A stretch of 64,000 bases of DNA from NCBI GenBank assembly GCA_028455995.1, contig JABELC010000003.1:3162001-3226000 (forward strand). The letters run 5' to 3'. Below, in pieces: positions 50,494 to 64,000 of this stretch. The stretch is from Scleromitrula shiraiana. Lineage: Eukaryota; Ascomycota; Leotiomycetes; Helotiales; Sclerotiniaceae. The notes beneath the pieces were generated by a model. It did not search any database. It was not told the DNA's origin and saw nothing but the letters and a program-made list of their open reading frames with translations. Each line of letters starts with the position of its first letter. Within the stretch, counting starts at the first letter, position 1. A program made the position numbers and the translations under genes.

Positions 50494-51715
50494 ACGAGCG
50501 CGATATGATATGGCGTATGGGGTGTTGAACTTGGAAAATGCAGAGATTAATTGTTAGATATTGCAAACAAAAAGTATACCCTTATTTCATCAGAGTCTAC
50601 CGCTTTGTCTGAGTGATTACCAAGCGAATGTCCTTATGAAGTAATTCATTGGGTTATGCTTTACGTTTTTATTCTATAGAAACATGACAGATTCATTGGA
50701 GGTATGTCATTGATAGTATATAAGGTAGGATCTTGGGATCTTGATATGGTGAGAAGATGATATCTAGATTATCATACCGGGGATCCAGTCAAGGTCATCT
50801 GCTTTAAGATCTAGTCAAGTGAAGTATCAATGTAAAGTGCTGAAGCTATTTCACTCTAAATTTCTATATACAGTATAGATATTGTAATGTTAAATACATA
50901 TAACCTAATTAATAAGTGTATGTAAAGTGAATAGACATTCAGAACTTCGACCTACCTTATAATGCCATATACTGCGTGTAAAGGCAACCTTAGAACCTTG
51001 GAATATGTACCTGCCTAACTACAGTAGTATGTACTAGATACATTCATTAACTGTAATTTCCAAGAAGAGATTCACTCAATTTAAAGACAACTCGTGATTG
51101 ATTGATTGATTCTAATAATTTGCAGTTCTCAAGATCTTTTTATTTAAAGCCTTTACAGCCTTTACAACCTTTACAACCTTTACAACCTTTACAACCTTTA
51201 CAACCTTTACAACCTTTACAACCTTTACAACCTTTACAACCTTTACAACCTTTACAACCTTTACAACCACCGCATTGCATTCTCTTCTCTGGAATCTTTT
51301 TCAAACTTTCTACCTCCAATTACAGTCACATAGGAGATATATCTTCCTCTCCACAGTCATCACAACTATTCAATTTTACTACCTTCTTTATCCTATAAGA
51401 GCTCATACTCGAAATTGAGAAGAGGGTTCTTATTAGATTCTTATTAATTCATCATACGTTCCTTCCGTTGTCGCAATTACTCTGCAACTTCTTGAACAAC
51501 CTACCTTGCCATCTCTTCTGCGTCCATTCCATGGGAATCTGTCTATTCTAATTCTTCTCAAGTAAATTGAGCAGTAGTTACTTTGTTTAAACGAGATATC
51601 TCGATATTAGATACAAACGCCAGCACCGAAGGTCATACATACGTAAGTTAATGTCATGTTTTGTCAATACTATACTTTACTAATAATTCATGGACATCTA
51701 GGCTTTTCTGAGAAA
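50494..51715. other. Intergenic region with 9-bp minisatellite and leader intron of next gene
   Basis: No gene. It includes the 13-unit CTTTACAAC array (51150-51266) and, near the right end, a likely leader intron of the following gene: donor GTAAGTTA at 51643 and acceptor ATCTAG ending at 51701. The frame at 51102-51398 only translates the minisatellite as Pro-Leu-Gln repeats. Confidence 0.65.
51150..51266. repeat. Nine-bp minisatellite CCTTTACAA, 13 units
   Basis: Thirteen tandem 9-mers, the first with G in place of the last A. Related to the short array at 26359-26403. Purine/pyrimidine strand-skewed (C, T rich on plus strand). Confidence 0.95.
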
Positions 51716-53040
51716 ATGGCGCCCAATGGAGTTGTAAAGAAGGCTGCAGTTTCTAAAAAATCAAAGACTGCAGCTAAGTGGAAGAATAACGGCGCCAAAA
51801 AGAACAACGCAAAGAATAATGTCAAGGAGAACTTGGACATTAAAAACTTTACAATTGCCAAGAAGGATTCAGCCACTGCTACTGAAATAAGCACAGTCGA
51901 TAGAGTGTTCCAGACCGTCACTATAGATAAAGCCAACATCGGAGAGGGTATCTTCTTGTTGCGCCAGATTAGCAGCACGAAATTTGAGGTTGTCAATATC
52001 AGCAAAGTCGCACACCACGATCTTACTTCAGAAGAAGTTGGCGCAAGGTTCAACGCGATCCCGAGATCTCTTGAAATTTTGAAGGATGCCTACAAAGATA
52101 TGAAAGATATTACTTTGAAGCTGGGCCAGGCTGTTCAAAGTGCAGGTATGTACTTTATTCCATTGCCTATTATCCTGACAGACAATAACATGGTTCAGAG
52201 GGAACAATCTTTCGATTTAGTAAACTCCCCCTCGAACTACGATACAAGGTCTACGAATTTGCTCTTATTGGAGAAAACGAATTGTCTCATAGAGGTCGCG
52301 AAATCGAAGCAACTTCCCTGGCGCTCGGATTGCTCCGTACTTGTCGATGGGTTAATTTGGAGTGCTTGCCATTCTTTTGGAAAAATACATTTTCCGTTGA
52401 TGGTCTTCCAAAATCATTTGAAGACTTGAAGTCACCTTTCATGGAGAATGTCCGCCACGCAAAATTCATGTGGTTTGGTCTTAGGATGAAAGACCCAAAA
52501 ACGTTACAAATACTACATCAATCCAAAAATCTGGAAACCTTACATGTAGTCTTGACAGGACATTGTGGTACTGGTGGTACATATAGTAGACCCCAATACC
52601 TTCACCAAGACAACACAACTATTAAAAAGTTCAGCAACACTAATGGATTCGACAAGCTTATTAGTCTACGCGGACTGAAGGAAGTCACTGTAACGAGGAA
52701 GAATGGGCCTCTCCCTCAATATGTAACGACTGCCACCACAACCGAGATTGATGTGTTTGAGACGTTTTTAATTCAGAAGTTGACAGAACCTGTCTGTGTG
52801 CCACCGCCACCCCGCAAGGTAATTCCCAGGTTTATTTAACATGAAATAACTGTATATTTTACTAACCTACAACAGCAACCCAAAAAGGCTCAAGCTCAAT
52901 CGTCTTTTCACACTTCTGTTCGGCTTCCTCAACAATCGACTCCAACAAGGAAATCTTCAAGACTTTCAACCACCAAATCAATTCAATACAATTCTTATGA
53001 AGACCCTGATATCGACTCAGATGAAGAGGATGATGAGTAG
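51716..53040 (+). CDS. Fungal protein of unknown role with F-box/2EXR-like motif
   Basis: Three exons: 51716-52145, 52199-52818, 52876-53040, giving 404 residues, phases closing. A leader intron (51643-51701) probably precedes the ATG; an upstream in-frame ATG at 51656 would lie inside that intron. The N-terminus is Lys/Ala/Asn-rich (residues 1-45), suggesting nuclear localisation. About residues 150-215 contain the motif FRFSKLPLELRYKVYEFALI and then TCRWVNLECLPFFWKNTF, a pattern seen in the large fungal F-box/2EXR-like families where LPxELRxxIY starts the domain. The C-terminus is acidic, ending DSDEEDDE. No enzymatic motif is visible. A substrate-adaptor role is possible but not shown. It is the last gene before the AT-rich block. 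Confidence 0.75.
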
Positions 53041-54269
53041 CCAGCTGTGCAACAACACCTCCAATGACATATACACAACCTCCTACCTACACCTACAATA
53101 GCATACTACACTTGCTACACCCATTCAATATTTTTCTCTTAATTTGCTTGAGAATTTTAGGGTTATTACAGCGGTCTCCTACATTATTTGCTTTGAGATT
53201 ATGATTATCAAGCCAGACACTCTATGTACGAAGGAATGATTAAGACGTTGAGTTTTTAGTTTTCATGTAGTCTGAATGATTGACATGAAGGGATATACTG
53301 CAGCAATCTTCATGATGCATGCATGGATCACGTTCATTTATTTATGTTTTTGATGAAGAAACACTTAGCAGAGAGCATGTTGCTAGTTACCTAGTAAATA
53401 GAAATATCATAGAGAACAAAACTTTGTCGAGATTCGTTGCTAATTCTCTCTTTTCCATGTGATTATATTTGAACTGGTATGGTAGTTATACGGATATTGA
53501 ACTTCATGATTTTATAGTCCAGCTAGCTAAAACTAACTCACTACCTTTGATGTTACTTCATCTCTCATCTCATAGTTCTTCGTTTGGTGGGGGCGGGGCG
53601 GGGTAGGCTTAAAGTAAGAGATAGACAGCGGCGCGGGCCATATAGTAAGTATAGTTCTAATTGTGTGAAGTGAAGTCTAGATCCAACTTTGCTCTGCTAT
53701 TATAATAGTATTAGTGAACCTAGAGCTTAGCATATTTATTACTCGAGTAGTACACTTAACTTTTTATGGGAGGCGAATACTGGAATGGGGGGAGTTTTGA
53801 TATCTGCAGCTTATTAATGTTTTTACTACTCGAGTACTCGGTTAAATTAAAATTGAAGCACGCGCCAATTGCCGAAAACCCTCAAAATCGACGATTTTAT
53901 ACAAAACACCTCTTACGCCGATGTAAATAAATCGATCATTTATTTATAGAATCATTTAAGATATTAAATATAGATTATTTTTGTATTAAAATATTGATTA
54001 TTAAAATTTAAAAATTAAATAATGATTTGAAAATTTATAATATTTAATTAAATATAAAATAAAAATCATATAAAAATACTATAATTTTAAGTTAATTCAA
54101 ATTAAGCTAATTATTATATTAAGAAATAATAAAGATATATATGAATATATAAAAAACAGACTTTTATTTAATATAAATATTATATACATTAAAAGTATAT
54201 AAAAAATATAATATAATAAAATTAAAAAGAGTATATATAGTGTTTACAAGCACTAAGCATCATCATAAC
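53041..54269. other. Right edge of gene island and transition to AT-rich block
   Basis: 53041-53930 is ordinary intergenic sequence with a short G-rich patch (53588-53607) and ACTCGAGTA repeats at 53741-53749 and 53828-53836. From about 53935 the composition turns abruptly AT-rich; 53935-54269 is decayed sequence I cannot assign. It ends at the LTR of copy C. Confidence 0.6.
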
Positions 54270-54425
54270 TGTGGTTTTACTTCGGTTAAATTGTACGATT
54301 ATAGTATTGTGGTTTATGTTTGATATTTTTATTATTGATCTATTTATGGTATAGATTGTTAAATCGTATATATATACGATTATAGTTATATGTTTATTAT
54401 ATGCTATTTTGTGATCTATATTTTA
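54270..54425 (-). repeat. LTR of copy C (3' LTR)
   Basis: About 156 bp, starting TGTGGTTTTACTTC on the plus strand; matches the LTRs of A, B and D. Confidence 0.75.
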
Positions 54426-57400
54426 ATATTAGCATTATTTGAAAAGAAAAGAAAAAAAAGTTAAATTAAACTTATTATATATTATAATATTATCTTTTTT
54501 TATCTTTCTATAAAAATAGATTAAAAAATTGAAATATATATAAGTAGTATGATAAAAGAAAATGTTTAAAGAAAGTGTATATAAAATCGTAATTGCTATT
54601 GTTTTGGTAAATGTTGTTTTTGAAGAAGTTATTTTTAGATTAGAATAATGATATTTTGGTGATTTTGATAAATGTTATTATTTTTTGTATCTTTTCTATA
54701 TTAGTTTTTTATATTTTTGTATTTTTTGTATTAATTTTTTATGTTATTATATTTTTTTTGTTGTATTTTTTTTATTGTATTTTTTTATTGTAATATACTA
54801 ATATATTATATAGATTAATTTATAATAAATGCTAGTTTGAGTAATTATAATTTATTTTATTAAGTAGATAAAATAATTTATTTATATTTAATTTATTTCT
54901 TTATATCGATATTGATTTTGTTAGTGTTGATAAAGTTTTTGAGGGTGGTGTAGGGTTTTGATTTTATTATTATATTAATAAGATTTGTATTGTTAATGAT
55001 TTATTTAATTTTTATAATTTTTTTATATTTATATAATTAATAAATAAAAATTAAGTTGATTATTAAATGTTTTTTTTGAAAAGTATTGAATTTGATTAAA
55101 TATTTATAAAAAGATTTTAAATTAATATAGATTATGAGGGATGTAAAGTTAGTTATAATTTTTTTATTAATTAATTAGTTTATAATTTTATTGATATTAG
55201 ATTTAATTATAATAGTAATATTAAATTTATATTTTATTTTATATAATTTTAAAGTAAGGATATTTTATATAATTTGTTTATATTTGATAAAGAATTAATA
55301 AATAATATTTATATTATTATTTTTATTAATAAATATTATAATAAAACTAATTTGAAAAAAAAATTAATATTATTTATAAAATTTATGTTAATAAAATAGA
55401 TTATTTATAATGATTTTATTTTAAAAAAAAATAAATGTAAGATTATAATTAAAGTTATTAATTTATTATTAAATATATTTGTTAAAAATATTTATATTGT
55501 TTTTAATTAAATTAATGATTTAGATTATATATAATAAATTGAATAATATTTTTAATTAATAAATATTTATAATATATATATTATAGATTTGTTAAATAAT
55601 ATATTGTTTTTTTAAAAAAGCATTTTTTTTGATTTTTATATGTAATTTAAAATTGATAGAGAAATAGTTTATAAGGTAAAGTTTATTATATTATCGTTTT
55701 TGAATGAATATAATTATATTGTTTTTATTAATGTAGATTAAAGTATTATTAAATTTAAAGAGGAAGTTAATTATTAATTATTTTTATATTTTTAAAAGAT
55801 AATCTTTTTTTTTGATTTAAGCTTTTTTTTTATTTATGAATTTTTTGTTGATAAGAATAAGGATATTATTAGTTTATAATTTAATTATATTTAATTTTTT
55901 ATTTTTGTTAATATAGAGTAAGTAATTGTTAAATAAAAAAGAGGTTATTTTGAGGGTTTTTATATAATAATTATAATATATAAAATATTAGTGGTTTTTT
56001 GATTTTATAATATTATAAAATAAATATATAATTTTAAGAATTGTATTTAATTTGAAATTTATTTTTAATAAAGGTTTGATATAAAATGTATAAATTAAAG
56101 ATATTTTTGATTGAATATATGTTTATAATATATTATAAAAATATAATTAAATATGTTAATATATGTTTTATAAAGTTATAAAATAAAATATAGTTTTATA
56201 ATTAATATATTAGATAATAAGGGATTTTATTAAAATTGTTTTTTTATTTTTATTATTATAGTTTTGAATTATTAGTTTAGACTTTTTGAATGTTTTTAAT
56301 ATGCTTTTGTTTTTAATAGAGTTAATGAATTTATTATAGAAAATTTGGGTGTCTTTTAGTATATTGCTTTTTTTAATAATTTTAAATATATTTTTTTTAA
56401 TAAATTGTTTATTTTCTTTTTGTGAGATAAATAAAATTGATTTATAATTAATAAAAGATTTATAATGATATATATATTAAAGATATTTTTAATAATATAA
56501 TCATTATTATTATTATTATTGAAATATATTTGATTATATTTTAAAATTTATTTTTAATAAAGAATTTTGATTATTAATTTTAAATATAAAGTTAGAATAA
56601 AAATTAGATTAGAAATAGACTTTTTGTTTAATATATAAATATTTTTTTTTAATTGAAGTGTTTTTAAGTTATTAAAGTCTTTATTATTAATTAAATTTAA
56701 AATGAAATTTTTTATTAATAAAAAATCGATTATATTATTAAATAGTTTATTAGATATTTTGAGTTTTTTTTTATATAGTTTTATTAAAATATTTTTAAAT
56801 TTTTTGTTAAAATTATTTATTTTAATTATATATATTTGACTTTTTATTTTAATGAATTTATATAATTTATTTTAAATGTTTTTCTTTTAATAAATAAAAA
56901 TTAAAGATCCAAATTTGAGATTATGCAAATAAAATATAAATAACTTATTATATTGATATAAAATATTTATTATTATATATTTAATATATTTTTTTTATAT
57001 TTTATTTATTGTTTTATTGATTATAGTAATATATTATAAAATAGATGGAGTAAAAAAATCAAAAAATATTAAATAAAGAAATATACCGAATATTAATAAA
57101 ATAAAAATAAGATTATTTAGATTAATAATATTATTAATAGTTTTAACAATTATTTATAGTTTTATATTTTTATTGATTTTTTTAATATCTTTGAGTTTTT
57201 TAATAATGATTATATATATTTATCAAATTATTTTATAATAATATTTAATCATTTTAATAAAGTAATAAACTTTAATAAATATATATTTAGTTTTAATTAC
57301 AATTATATAAATATTATTAATAAAGTCTTTTTTTATAAAATAAGTTTTTTGATCATAAATAATTAGTTTAAAAAGGCTATTATAAATATTGATCTATATA

Positions 57401-59874
57401 AAGTAAAGTATATTCTATATTATTATTATTAATAAATTTTTAATAAAGTATATAGCATTGAATTAAATTATTTTATTAATAATATGAAAAATAGAATTAT
57501 TATTAATATATATTATATTAATTATGATGGTAAAGTTGAATTTTATATTGTTATAGAGTTTGAATTTAAATTTTTTGGGTTTATTGATATAAAACTAGCA
57601 TTTTTTATAATACTTTATAAACTATTTTAATTATTTATGATTGAATTCATTTTTATAATCAATATGATTAAATAAATTATATAATTTCTTAATAAAGAAA
57701 TGTTTTATTTATTTATAAATATAATGTAGTTCGATTTTAAATAAATAATATTCTTTATTTATATTTAATAATTTTATAATAAATTATTAGAATTCTTATA
57801 ATAAAATTAATTAATTAATAAATATATATCTATAATATTTAATAATTTTCTATATTTTATTATTAATATATTAAAGTTTATTTTTAATATTATTAAATAA
57901 AACTTAAATATAATCTATATTTATAAAACTTAGTAAAAATAGGGTATTTATATTGATAATATAAATATTAATTATATTAATTAAACTAATAATTAAAATA
58001 ATTTCAATAAAAGGAATATCATTAAAATCAAACTTAAAATTTATAATTAAATTTAGAATTTTTATATTAATTCAAATAAATTTTTATAATACTAAAAATT
58101 ATTTATAATCAATAATTAATTGTTTTATAATATTAAAATCAATTATTATATTGATAAATTTATATTCATTATAATATTTAATCTATAAATAAATCTCGAA
58201 TTTTTAATCAGTTTCACCAATATAAATATATAAAATAATTAGATTATTGAGTTTTATAATAAAGTTATTATAATTATTATTTATAATAATATAAAAACTA
58301 TATAAAATAATAAATACTTCAACATCGTCATTATTATTATTATTATCAAAATATAATTCTAATTAAAATATTTTGATTTTTTTAATCATATAAATAAAAT
58401 CATTATTATTATTATATTTGTTTTAAATATATTGATTATAGTTCTTATTAAAACCTTATATACTATTAAAATTGAATCTCGATTTTATTTTTTAATTAAA
58501 TTTTTTTTTTATTATAATTCGTTTTTTAAAGATATATCTAATTAATCAACATTTTTCTTTTTTATAAATATAATATATTTTTTATTTTTGATTATAATAA
58601 TTATTATTGAATTAAGAAATTTAATTATTAAAATATATATTTTTATTTTAAAATCAAAAATTATTATTATTTTAATTATTTCTTTAAAATTGTTGATTAT
58701 TAAAGTTTTATTCGATTATATCATTATTTTTTTTTTAAAAAAATAATTTATTTTTGGATTTGATTTTTATATTTTTCCATATTATAATAAATATATAAAT
58801 CTTTATAATTATAACAATAAATATTTTAAATAAATCAAAATATTTTTAGAAATATATAAAGTATTTTTAATAAATTATAAAAAGTTTTATTATATAAATA
58901 GAATCGCTATATATTTCTAGTAATAATTTAAACTTTATAATATATATTTTATTAAATAAAATTTTATATAATTATTTAATTGATTTTAATAAATTATTTA
59001 TAATAATAATATAAAAAATAATTTTAAATTAATTATTATATATATCATATTTTTATTTTTTATTTTTAAATATTTTTTAGAATTTTTTAATAATTGTTTT
59101 CTAATTAATATTTAAATTTCTATATTTAATAATATTATAATAATATTTTTAAACATTTTTATATAATATAAATAAAATATTAAAATATTAATATTATTTA
59201 AATAAATCGATTTATTTATAATTATCCTTATAAATAATTGATTTATATTTGATATTATTTATTTAATTATTATATTTATTATTATTTAATATATAACATT
59301 TTACAAGATTTTCAAATTATTTACTAATATCAAATAAAATAAAGTCAATTTCAAAGTTTTTAAAATCTAAATAATTAAAAAAATCGTTTTCAAAATCAAA
59401 ATCAAAATCAAAATCAAAATCATCACTATTATCATCTTTTTTTTTGATAAATATTGATTTAAAATCGAGTTTTTTAAAATTAAATAATTTCTTAAATATT
59501 GTTTATTTTTTTTATTTGTCTTTTTTATCTTTTTTATCTTTATTTTTAATTTTATCTTCTTTTTAAATAAAATCAATAATAAAATCTTTTTTATTTTTTT
59601 TCTTTAAATTATTAAGTTTTTTGATTATTATAATAAAAATATTTAATTATATATTAAATTATATATTATAAATTATTACTCTTATTGTTTCTAAAATCCA
59701 TTTAAATAAAGCTTTAAAAATAAATATAAAAATCAAACTAATATTAACATTAAAATTAACAAAAACATTAATATCAAATTCTTATAAAAATTACTTAAAA
59801 AATCATAAAATAAAAAAGTTCTTTTTTTAAATTATAATAAAATATTTTAAAGTTCAATTTATAAAATCATTTTT
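54270..59874 (-). mobile_element. Copia-like LTR retrotransposon remnant, copy C (3' LTR to mid-gag; 5' end cut)
   Basis: Same element as copies A, B and D, offset about 55172 from copy A (for example 57390 matches 2217). In coding direction (minus strand) the 3' LTR is 54270-54425, RNase H and RT remnants follow up to about 57000, then integrase, protease and gag to about 59874, where the match to A stops at A-equivalent about 4680. The 5' LTR and about 1 kb are missing, replaced by the LTR of element E. C shows even more transitions than A. The 69-codon frame at 59367-59576 matches a similar decayed frame in A (4190-4402) and is element-derived, not a host gene. Confidence 0.8.
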
Positions 59875-62800
59875 TGTCTGTATAGTCAAACACGTGATCT
59901 TACGTCACGTGTCCGTTAAGGAGATATATATCCTCAACGGCGTATAACATTCTTTTTGAACTCCTTAAACAAATAATATAATACTAATTGATATCGTAAT
60001 TGTATAGTTTTATATTTCTAAAGTTATATAAATATTAATTAATATATATATTATAAATTAGGATTTTTATTTTATATGCAATACTAATTTTAATAAATTT
60101 TAAATATTTTTATTTATTATCAATAGGAAACTCTTTATAATTTTTAATGATAAAAAGTTTTATAAATTATTTAGTTTTTTAATAAAAAAAAGAGTTAAAC
60201 TTTATAATATTTAAATATCTATTGCAAAAATAATAGTTTTTAACTTTAGTTTAAATATTATAATATTTAAATGTTTATTATAAGTTGAATGATTTTTAAA
60301 TCAACTTTAAAATTATAAAACCTAAATGTTTATTGCAAATAGAATAATGATAAAAATACAAATTATATTATATCATTTAGATATACATTATATTATCTAA
60401 AAAAATATTTTAATAAATAAAAATGTTGGTAATAACGATTATTTTATTATAATTATAAAGGCGATGATAAAGTTATTTATACAAAAACTTTTATTTAAAA
60501 ATCTTTATAAAATCTTTAATAATCTTTTTTTTATATTTTTATATTTTTTTATAATTATTTTACTTTCTTTTTTATTTTATAACAAATTTATTTACCATAT
60601 ATTCATTTTATAAATCAAAATAATTATATTCGATTTAAAAACTTTATTAAAACAAGTTCTAATTTGATATCAAATTTATTTTATAAATCAAGTAATTATA
60701 TCTAATCTAAAACTTTATTAAATCAAACTTTTAATTTAATATCAAATATTTATTTAATAATAATAAAAAAACTAAATAAAAATAAATTTAACAATAATTA
60801 TTATATTACTTAATAAACAAATATAAAATACTATTAAAAACACTTCTTCATTTTGTATTACAATATTATAAGCAATATAATAAATAAAAATGATATAGAA
60901 AAAAAAAAAGATTAAAAAACACAAACACAAATACAAACTTTAAATAATTATAAAAAAAAAACAATTTAACAAATATAAATATTCAAGATTTAAAATTATC
61001 ATCAATAACTTAATAACTAAAATAAACACTTAATTAAACTAAAAAACCCTAATCGACATTAAAAATATCGTTGAAAAATTTTAACAAAAATCCAATATAT
61101 ATAAATCTATTATAAAAATAATATTAATAAAAGATATCTAAATAAATACAAATCTTGATATCTCAAATATAAATAAAAATCTTTTTATTTAAAAACATAG
61201 TAAACAACATTTTCGGAGGGTTTATACTTGATTTTAGGAGGAAGCAACTACTAAAAAGTAATAATATATATAACCCTAAATATAATCAAAACTTTAAATC
61301 TAGATAAAGTAATAAACATTATAAAAATCTATTTAATAAATTATTTTTAAACAATTCAAACTTTATCAATAAATATAAAGAATATAATATAAAAAACCTA
61401 TATATAATAAATTGTTATTTAAAATATAAATTTAATAAATATATAATTGATAATTTAAAGATCTTTATTAATATAGATTTATAGACGAATTTTAAAGAAA
61501 TATTTAAAGATATAAATATAGAGATGCTTTAAATATTAAATAAAGAATATTTAATAATAATAAGAAAAACATTATAAAAAAGTAATATTTATATTAATAT
61601 ATCTATACTAATAATTTATATAATATAAAATATAATATACACAAAATCATACTTCAAATAAATTAAAATTTATTTAAAGAAGATTTACAGAAATCAATTA
61701 ATAAAATTTAGATTTGGTAATATAAAGACAATGATAAAAAATCTAAAGTAGAAATGGGATTAAAAAAAAAATATAAAAAAACAAATTAAAAAAAAAAAGT
61801 AGATTAAATAAAACACTTTAATTATATAAATAGCAGCCAATTTACTAAAACAATTTAACAAATCACCAAAAAACATCCAATCTACAATAAAAACCGATTC
61901 TAAATACTTATTCAAAATCATCCCAACGATATCGATATATAACCCTACACATTATATTACCTAATATATAACTCTATTTAATAATCATATATTATATAAC
62001 AATCAAAATCACCAAGATAAAAATAATTATAATAAAAATCACCATAATCAAAATAACTATACACTTCAATTTAATCAAAGCTACTTTAATCAAAATCGAT
62101 CTAATCAAAATCAATCTAATCAAAATCACTATAATATAAATGATTATAATAGAAATTACTACAATCAAAACAATTATATATTTCAATTTAGTTAAATTCA
62201 ATCTAATCAAAGCCAACATAATCGAAATCAATCTAATTAAAATCAATTTAATCAAGATTATCATATACTCTAGAATAATTAAAATAATTATAATTAAAAT
62301 AACCGTAATTATAATCAAAATAACTGTGATTTTCAATGCGAATAGAATTAAAAAAAAAAGTAAAGGAATAAAAGGGTATATATATGCAAAAATAAATATA
62401 AAAATTAAGAATATTATTAAAAAAAGAATTATTAATATCATATATCAAAAATCTAATATTAAATCAATTTAAGTAAAATATATAATAATACAATAAAATT
62501 TAATAATAAAAATAACGATTTTGATTATAAATTGATTATATATAAATTAATTTTATAATATATAAACATTTCAAATAAATTTATAATAATAGCATTTTTA
62601 ATTATACTTAAAAATAAAATATTTAAATATTACATATTAAATCTTATTATATTTTTATAAAAAATAAAAAATCTAATTGCAGAATTTAAAGCATAATATT
62701 AAAAAAAACTATATTATTGTAATATAATGAATAAATGAATAAGATTAATAATAAAAAATATTATAAATAAAAATCAAAAAAAAAAATTTAAATAATATTT

Positions 62801-64000
62801 GGAGTTGTTTCTTGCAAAAATAAGATAATTATACAAAACCTTATTAAATAATATAAAAAGTCAATTATATCTTTATAAAAAAATAATTTTATTATGTTAA
62901 TAAATCAAATAATGTATTTAAATATATTATTAATTAATTGCAAATACCTTTAATCTTATTTAAAAAATCAAGGAAATAATTTAAATCTATAATGAATTGT
63001 AAAGTAATAATATTGATATATATTATATTAAAAAAAAATTTATGAATAATTTATAAAATTAAAGCAAAAGCTTTAACCACAACAAATATAATAAAGTAAA
63101 TAATCATAATAATTAAAAAGAATATAATAATTATCAAGATCAATTTGAATTATAATTTAATATTCAAAATCGATATAATAAAGAAAGTTTTAGATTAATC
63201 TATAAAAAACAATATTAAATATATAAAAAAAAAGGATATTTCTTTATAAACTATTTAAAATCAAATCAAAAAAAAGCTTAAAGGAAATATAAAGAAAGGG
63301 TTATTAAAAATAATAATAATTATATTTATGAGCAATTTTTGATATATTATAAAAAAAAGCGAAAGATAAAGAAAAAGAATATTGAAAAGATTTATAAGGT
63401 ATTTTATATAAAGATAAAATATTTAAATAAAATTATATCAAAAATATATTATATATTGAATAGTTTAATTAATAATCTATAAATAATTGTTAAGCTTATA
63501 AAGAAAGTATTTGAGTATATATTAATATATAAAAGATTATTTAATAATAATTAAACTAATAAAAATATAATATTGAAGCAAATTATACATGATCTTAGAA
63601 TATTTTTTGTAAATAATAAATACGATTTTGATAAATTTCAAGGCGTTATAATCAATATAGGAGTAGTGATAATATCGATTATCGATAAACGATAATTTAA
63701 AGTATTACAAAAACTAATCGATTTAATTATTAACTATAATAAGGCAAAAATCGTAAAGATTATATTTGAAAAAAAAAATGTTAAAAAATTTATTAGATTA
63801 TATAAAATTGAATTATTGATTAAACAAATTAAAGTTTACATTATTTATGCAAATATACTATTTTTATTTTGTTTGGCAAATATAAATAAACTTAATATAT
63901 TTTTTAATAATATCAAAAACTAGGTTATTTGCAATAAAACTAACAAATATTTCTTTATTATATAAAAATATAACTATAATTTTCTATTATAAAAATATAA
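59875..64000 (+). mobile_element. Second Copia-like retrotransposon remnant, element E (LTR, gag and protease region; runs off right edge)
   Basis: Begins TGTCTGTATAGTC, a TG-start LTR, at the point where copy C breaks off. Read on the plus strand, 62040-62160 gives an Asn/Gln-rich stretch (for example NQNNYTLQFNQSYFNQNRS). About 63215-63275 gives a decayed zinc-knuckle-like remnant (KKKGYFFINYLKS). About 63635-63720 gives a remnant resembling the aspartic protease of fungal Copia polyproteins, starting FQGVIINIG, where the catalytic Asp and Thr of the family's DTG are lost. Stops are frequent, so it is inactive. Frames at 61992-62472 on both strands are shadows of this decayed region. Assignment is by eye from remnants. 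Confidence 0.7.
59913..59940. repeat. Inverted repeat in LTR of element E
   Basis: Arms CCGTTAAGGA and TCCTCAACGG (one mismatch) around the 8-nt loop GATATATA. Just upstream are two CACGTG hexamers (59891-59896 and 59906-59911). It could fold as a hairpin in RNA or DNA. Confidence 0.7.

Noticed and set aside
51102..51398. Plus-strand frame with Pro-Leu-Gln repeats
   Set aside because: Translation of the 9-bp minisatellite; no motif and no transcript signal.

Overview
The window looks like nuclear DNA of a filamentous ascomycete (Pezizomycotina). The genes have short introns of roughly 50-75 bp with GTATGT/GTAAGT donors. The fatty acid synthase is of the fungal two-subunit type, there are several fungus-specific genes, and a mid-GC gene island sits between very AT-rich blocks. 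Those blocks hold mutated LTR retrotransposons whose copies differ almost only by C-to-T and G-to-A transitions, as expected after repeat-induced point mutation (RIP). The style resembles Leotiomycetes such as Botrytis or Sclerotinia relatives, but this is an inference and the species is not proven.

Layout. 1-11715: three pieces of one Ty1/Copia-like element (A and B coding on the minus strand, D on the plus strand), all dead. 11716-12054: a pure 339-bp (TTA)n tract touching the LTR of piece D. 12055-53930: gene island. 53930-64000: AT-rich again, with a fourth piece of the same element (C, minus strand) cut at about 59874 by the LTR of a second Copia-like element (E, plus strand) that runs out of the window.

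Gene island in order: ERG1 squalene epoxidase (+); an IST2-type anoctamin (-, nine exons); a calcineurin-like metallophosphoesterase (+); a flavocytochrome b2-like FMN dehydrogenase (+); a Rab GTPase with a long glycine-rich insert (-); FAS1, the beta subunit of fatty acid synthase (-); FAS2, the alpha subunit (+); a 1040-residue protein with a Cys/His-rich region and two SH3-like domains (+); an intron-containing tRNA-Leu(AAG) (+); ARP9 (+); and a 404-residue protein with an F-box/2EXR-like motif (+). Exon joins were worked out by hand, and the reading phase closes in every gene.

Functionally, FAS1 and FAS2 are divergently transcribed from a shared 2.6-kb intergenic region and together encode the alpha6-beta6 cytosolic fatty acid synthase. 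ERG1 (sterol synthesis) and the anoctamin (ER-plasma membrane contacts and lipid scrambling in its family) make the left part of the island lipid-centred, though there is no evidence that this is a regulated cluster. No CRISPR, secondary-metabolite cluster or clearly new multi-gene system was seen. The most unusual items are the Cys/His plus double-SH3 protein, the Rab insert, the facing Copia remnants that bound the island, and the repeat tracts.
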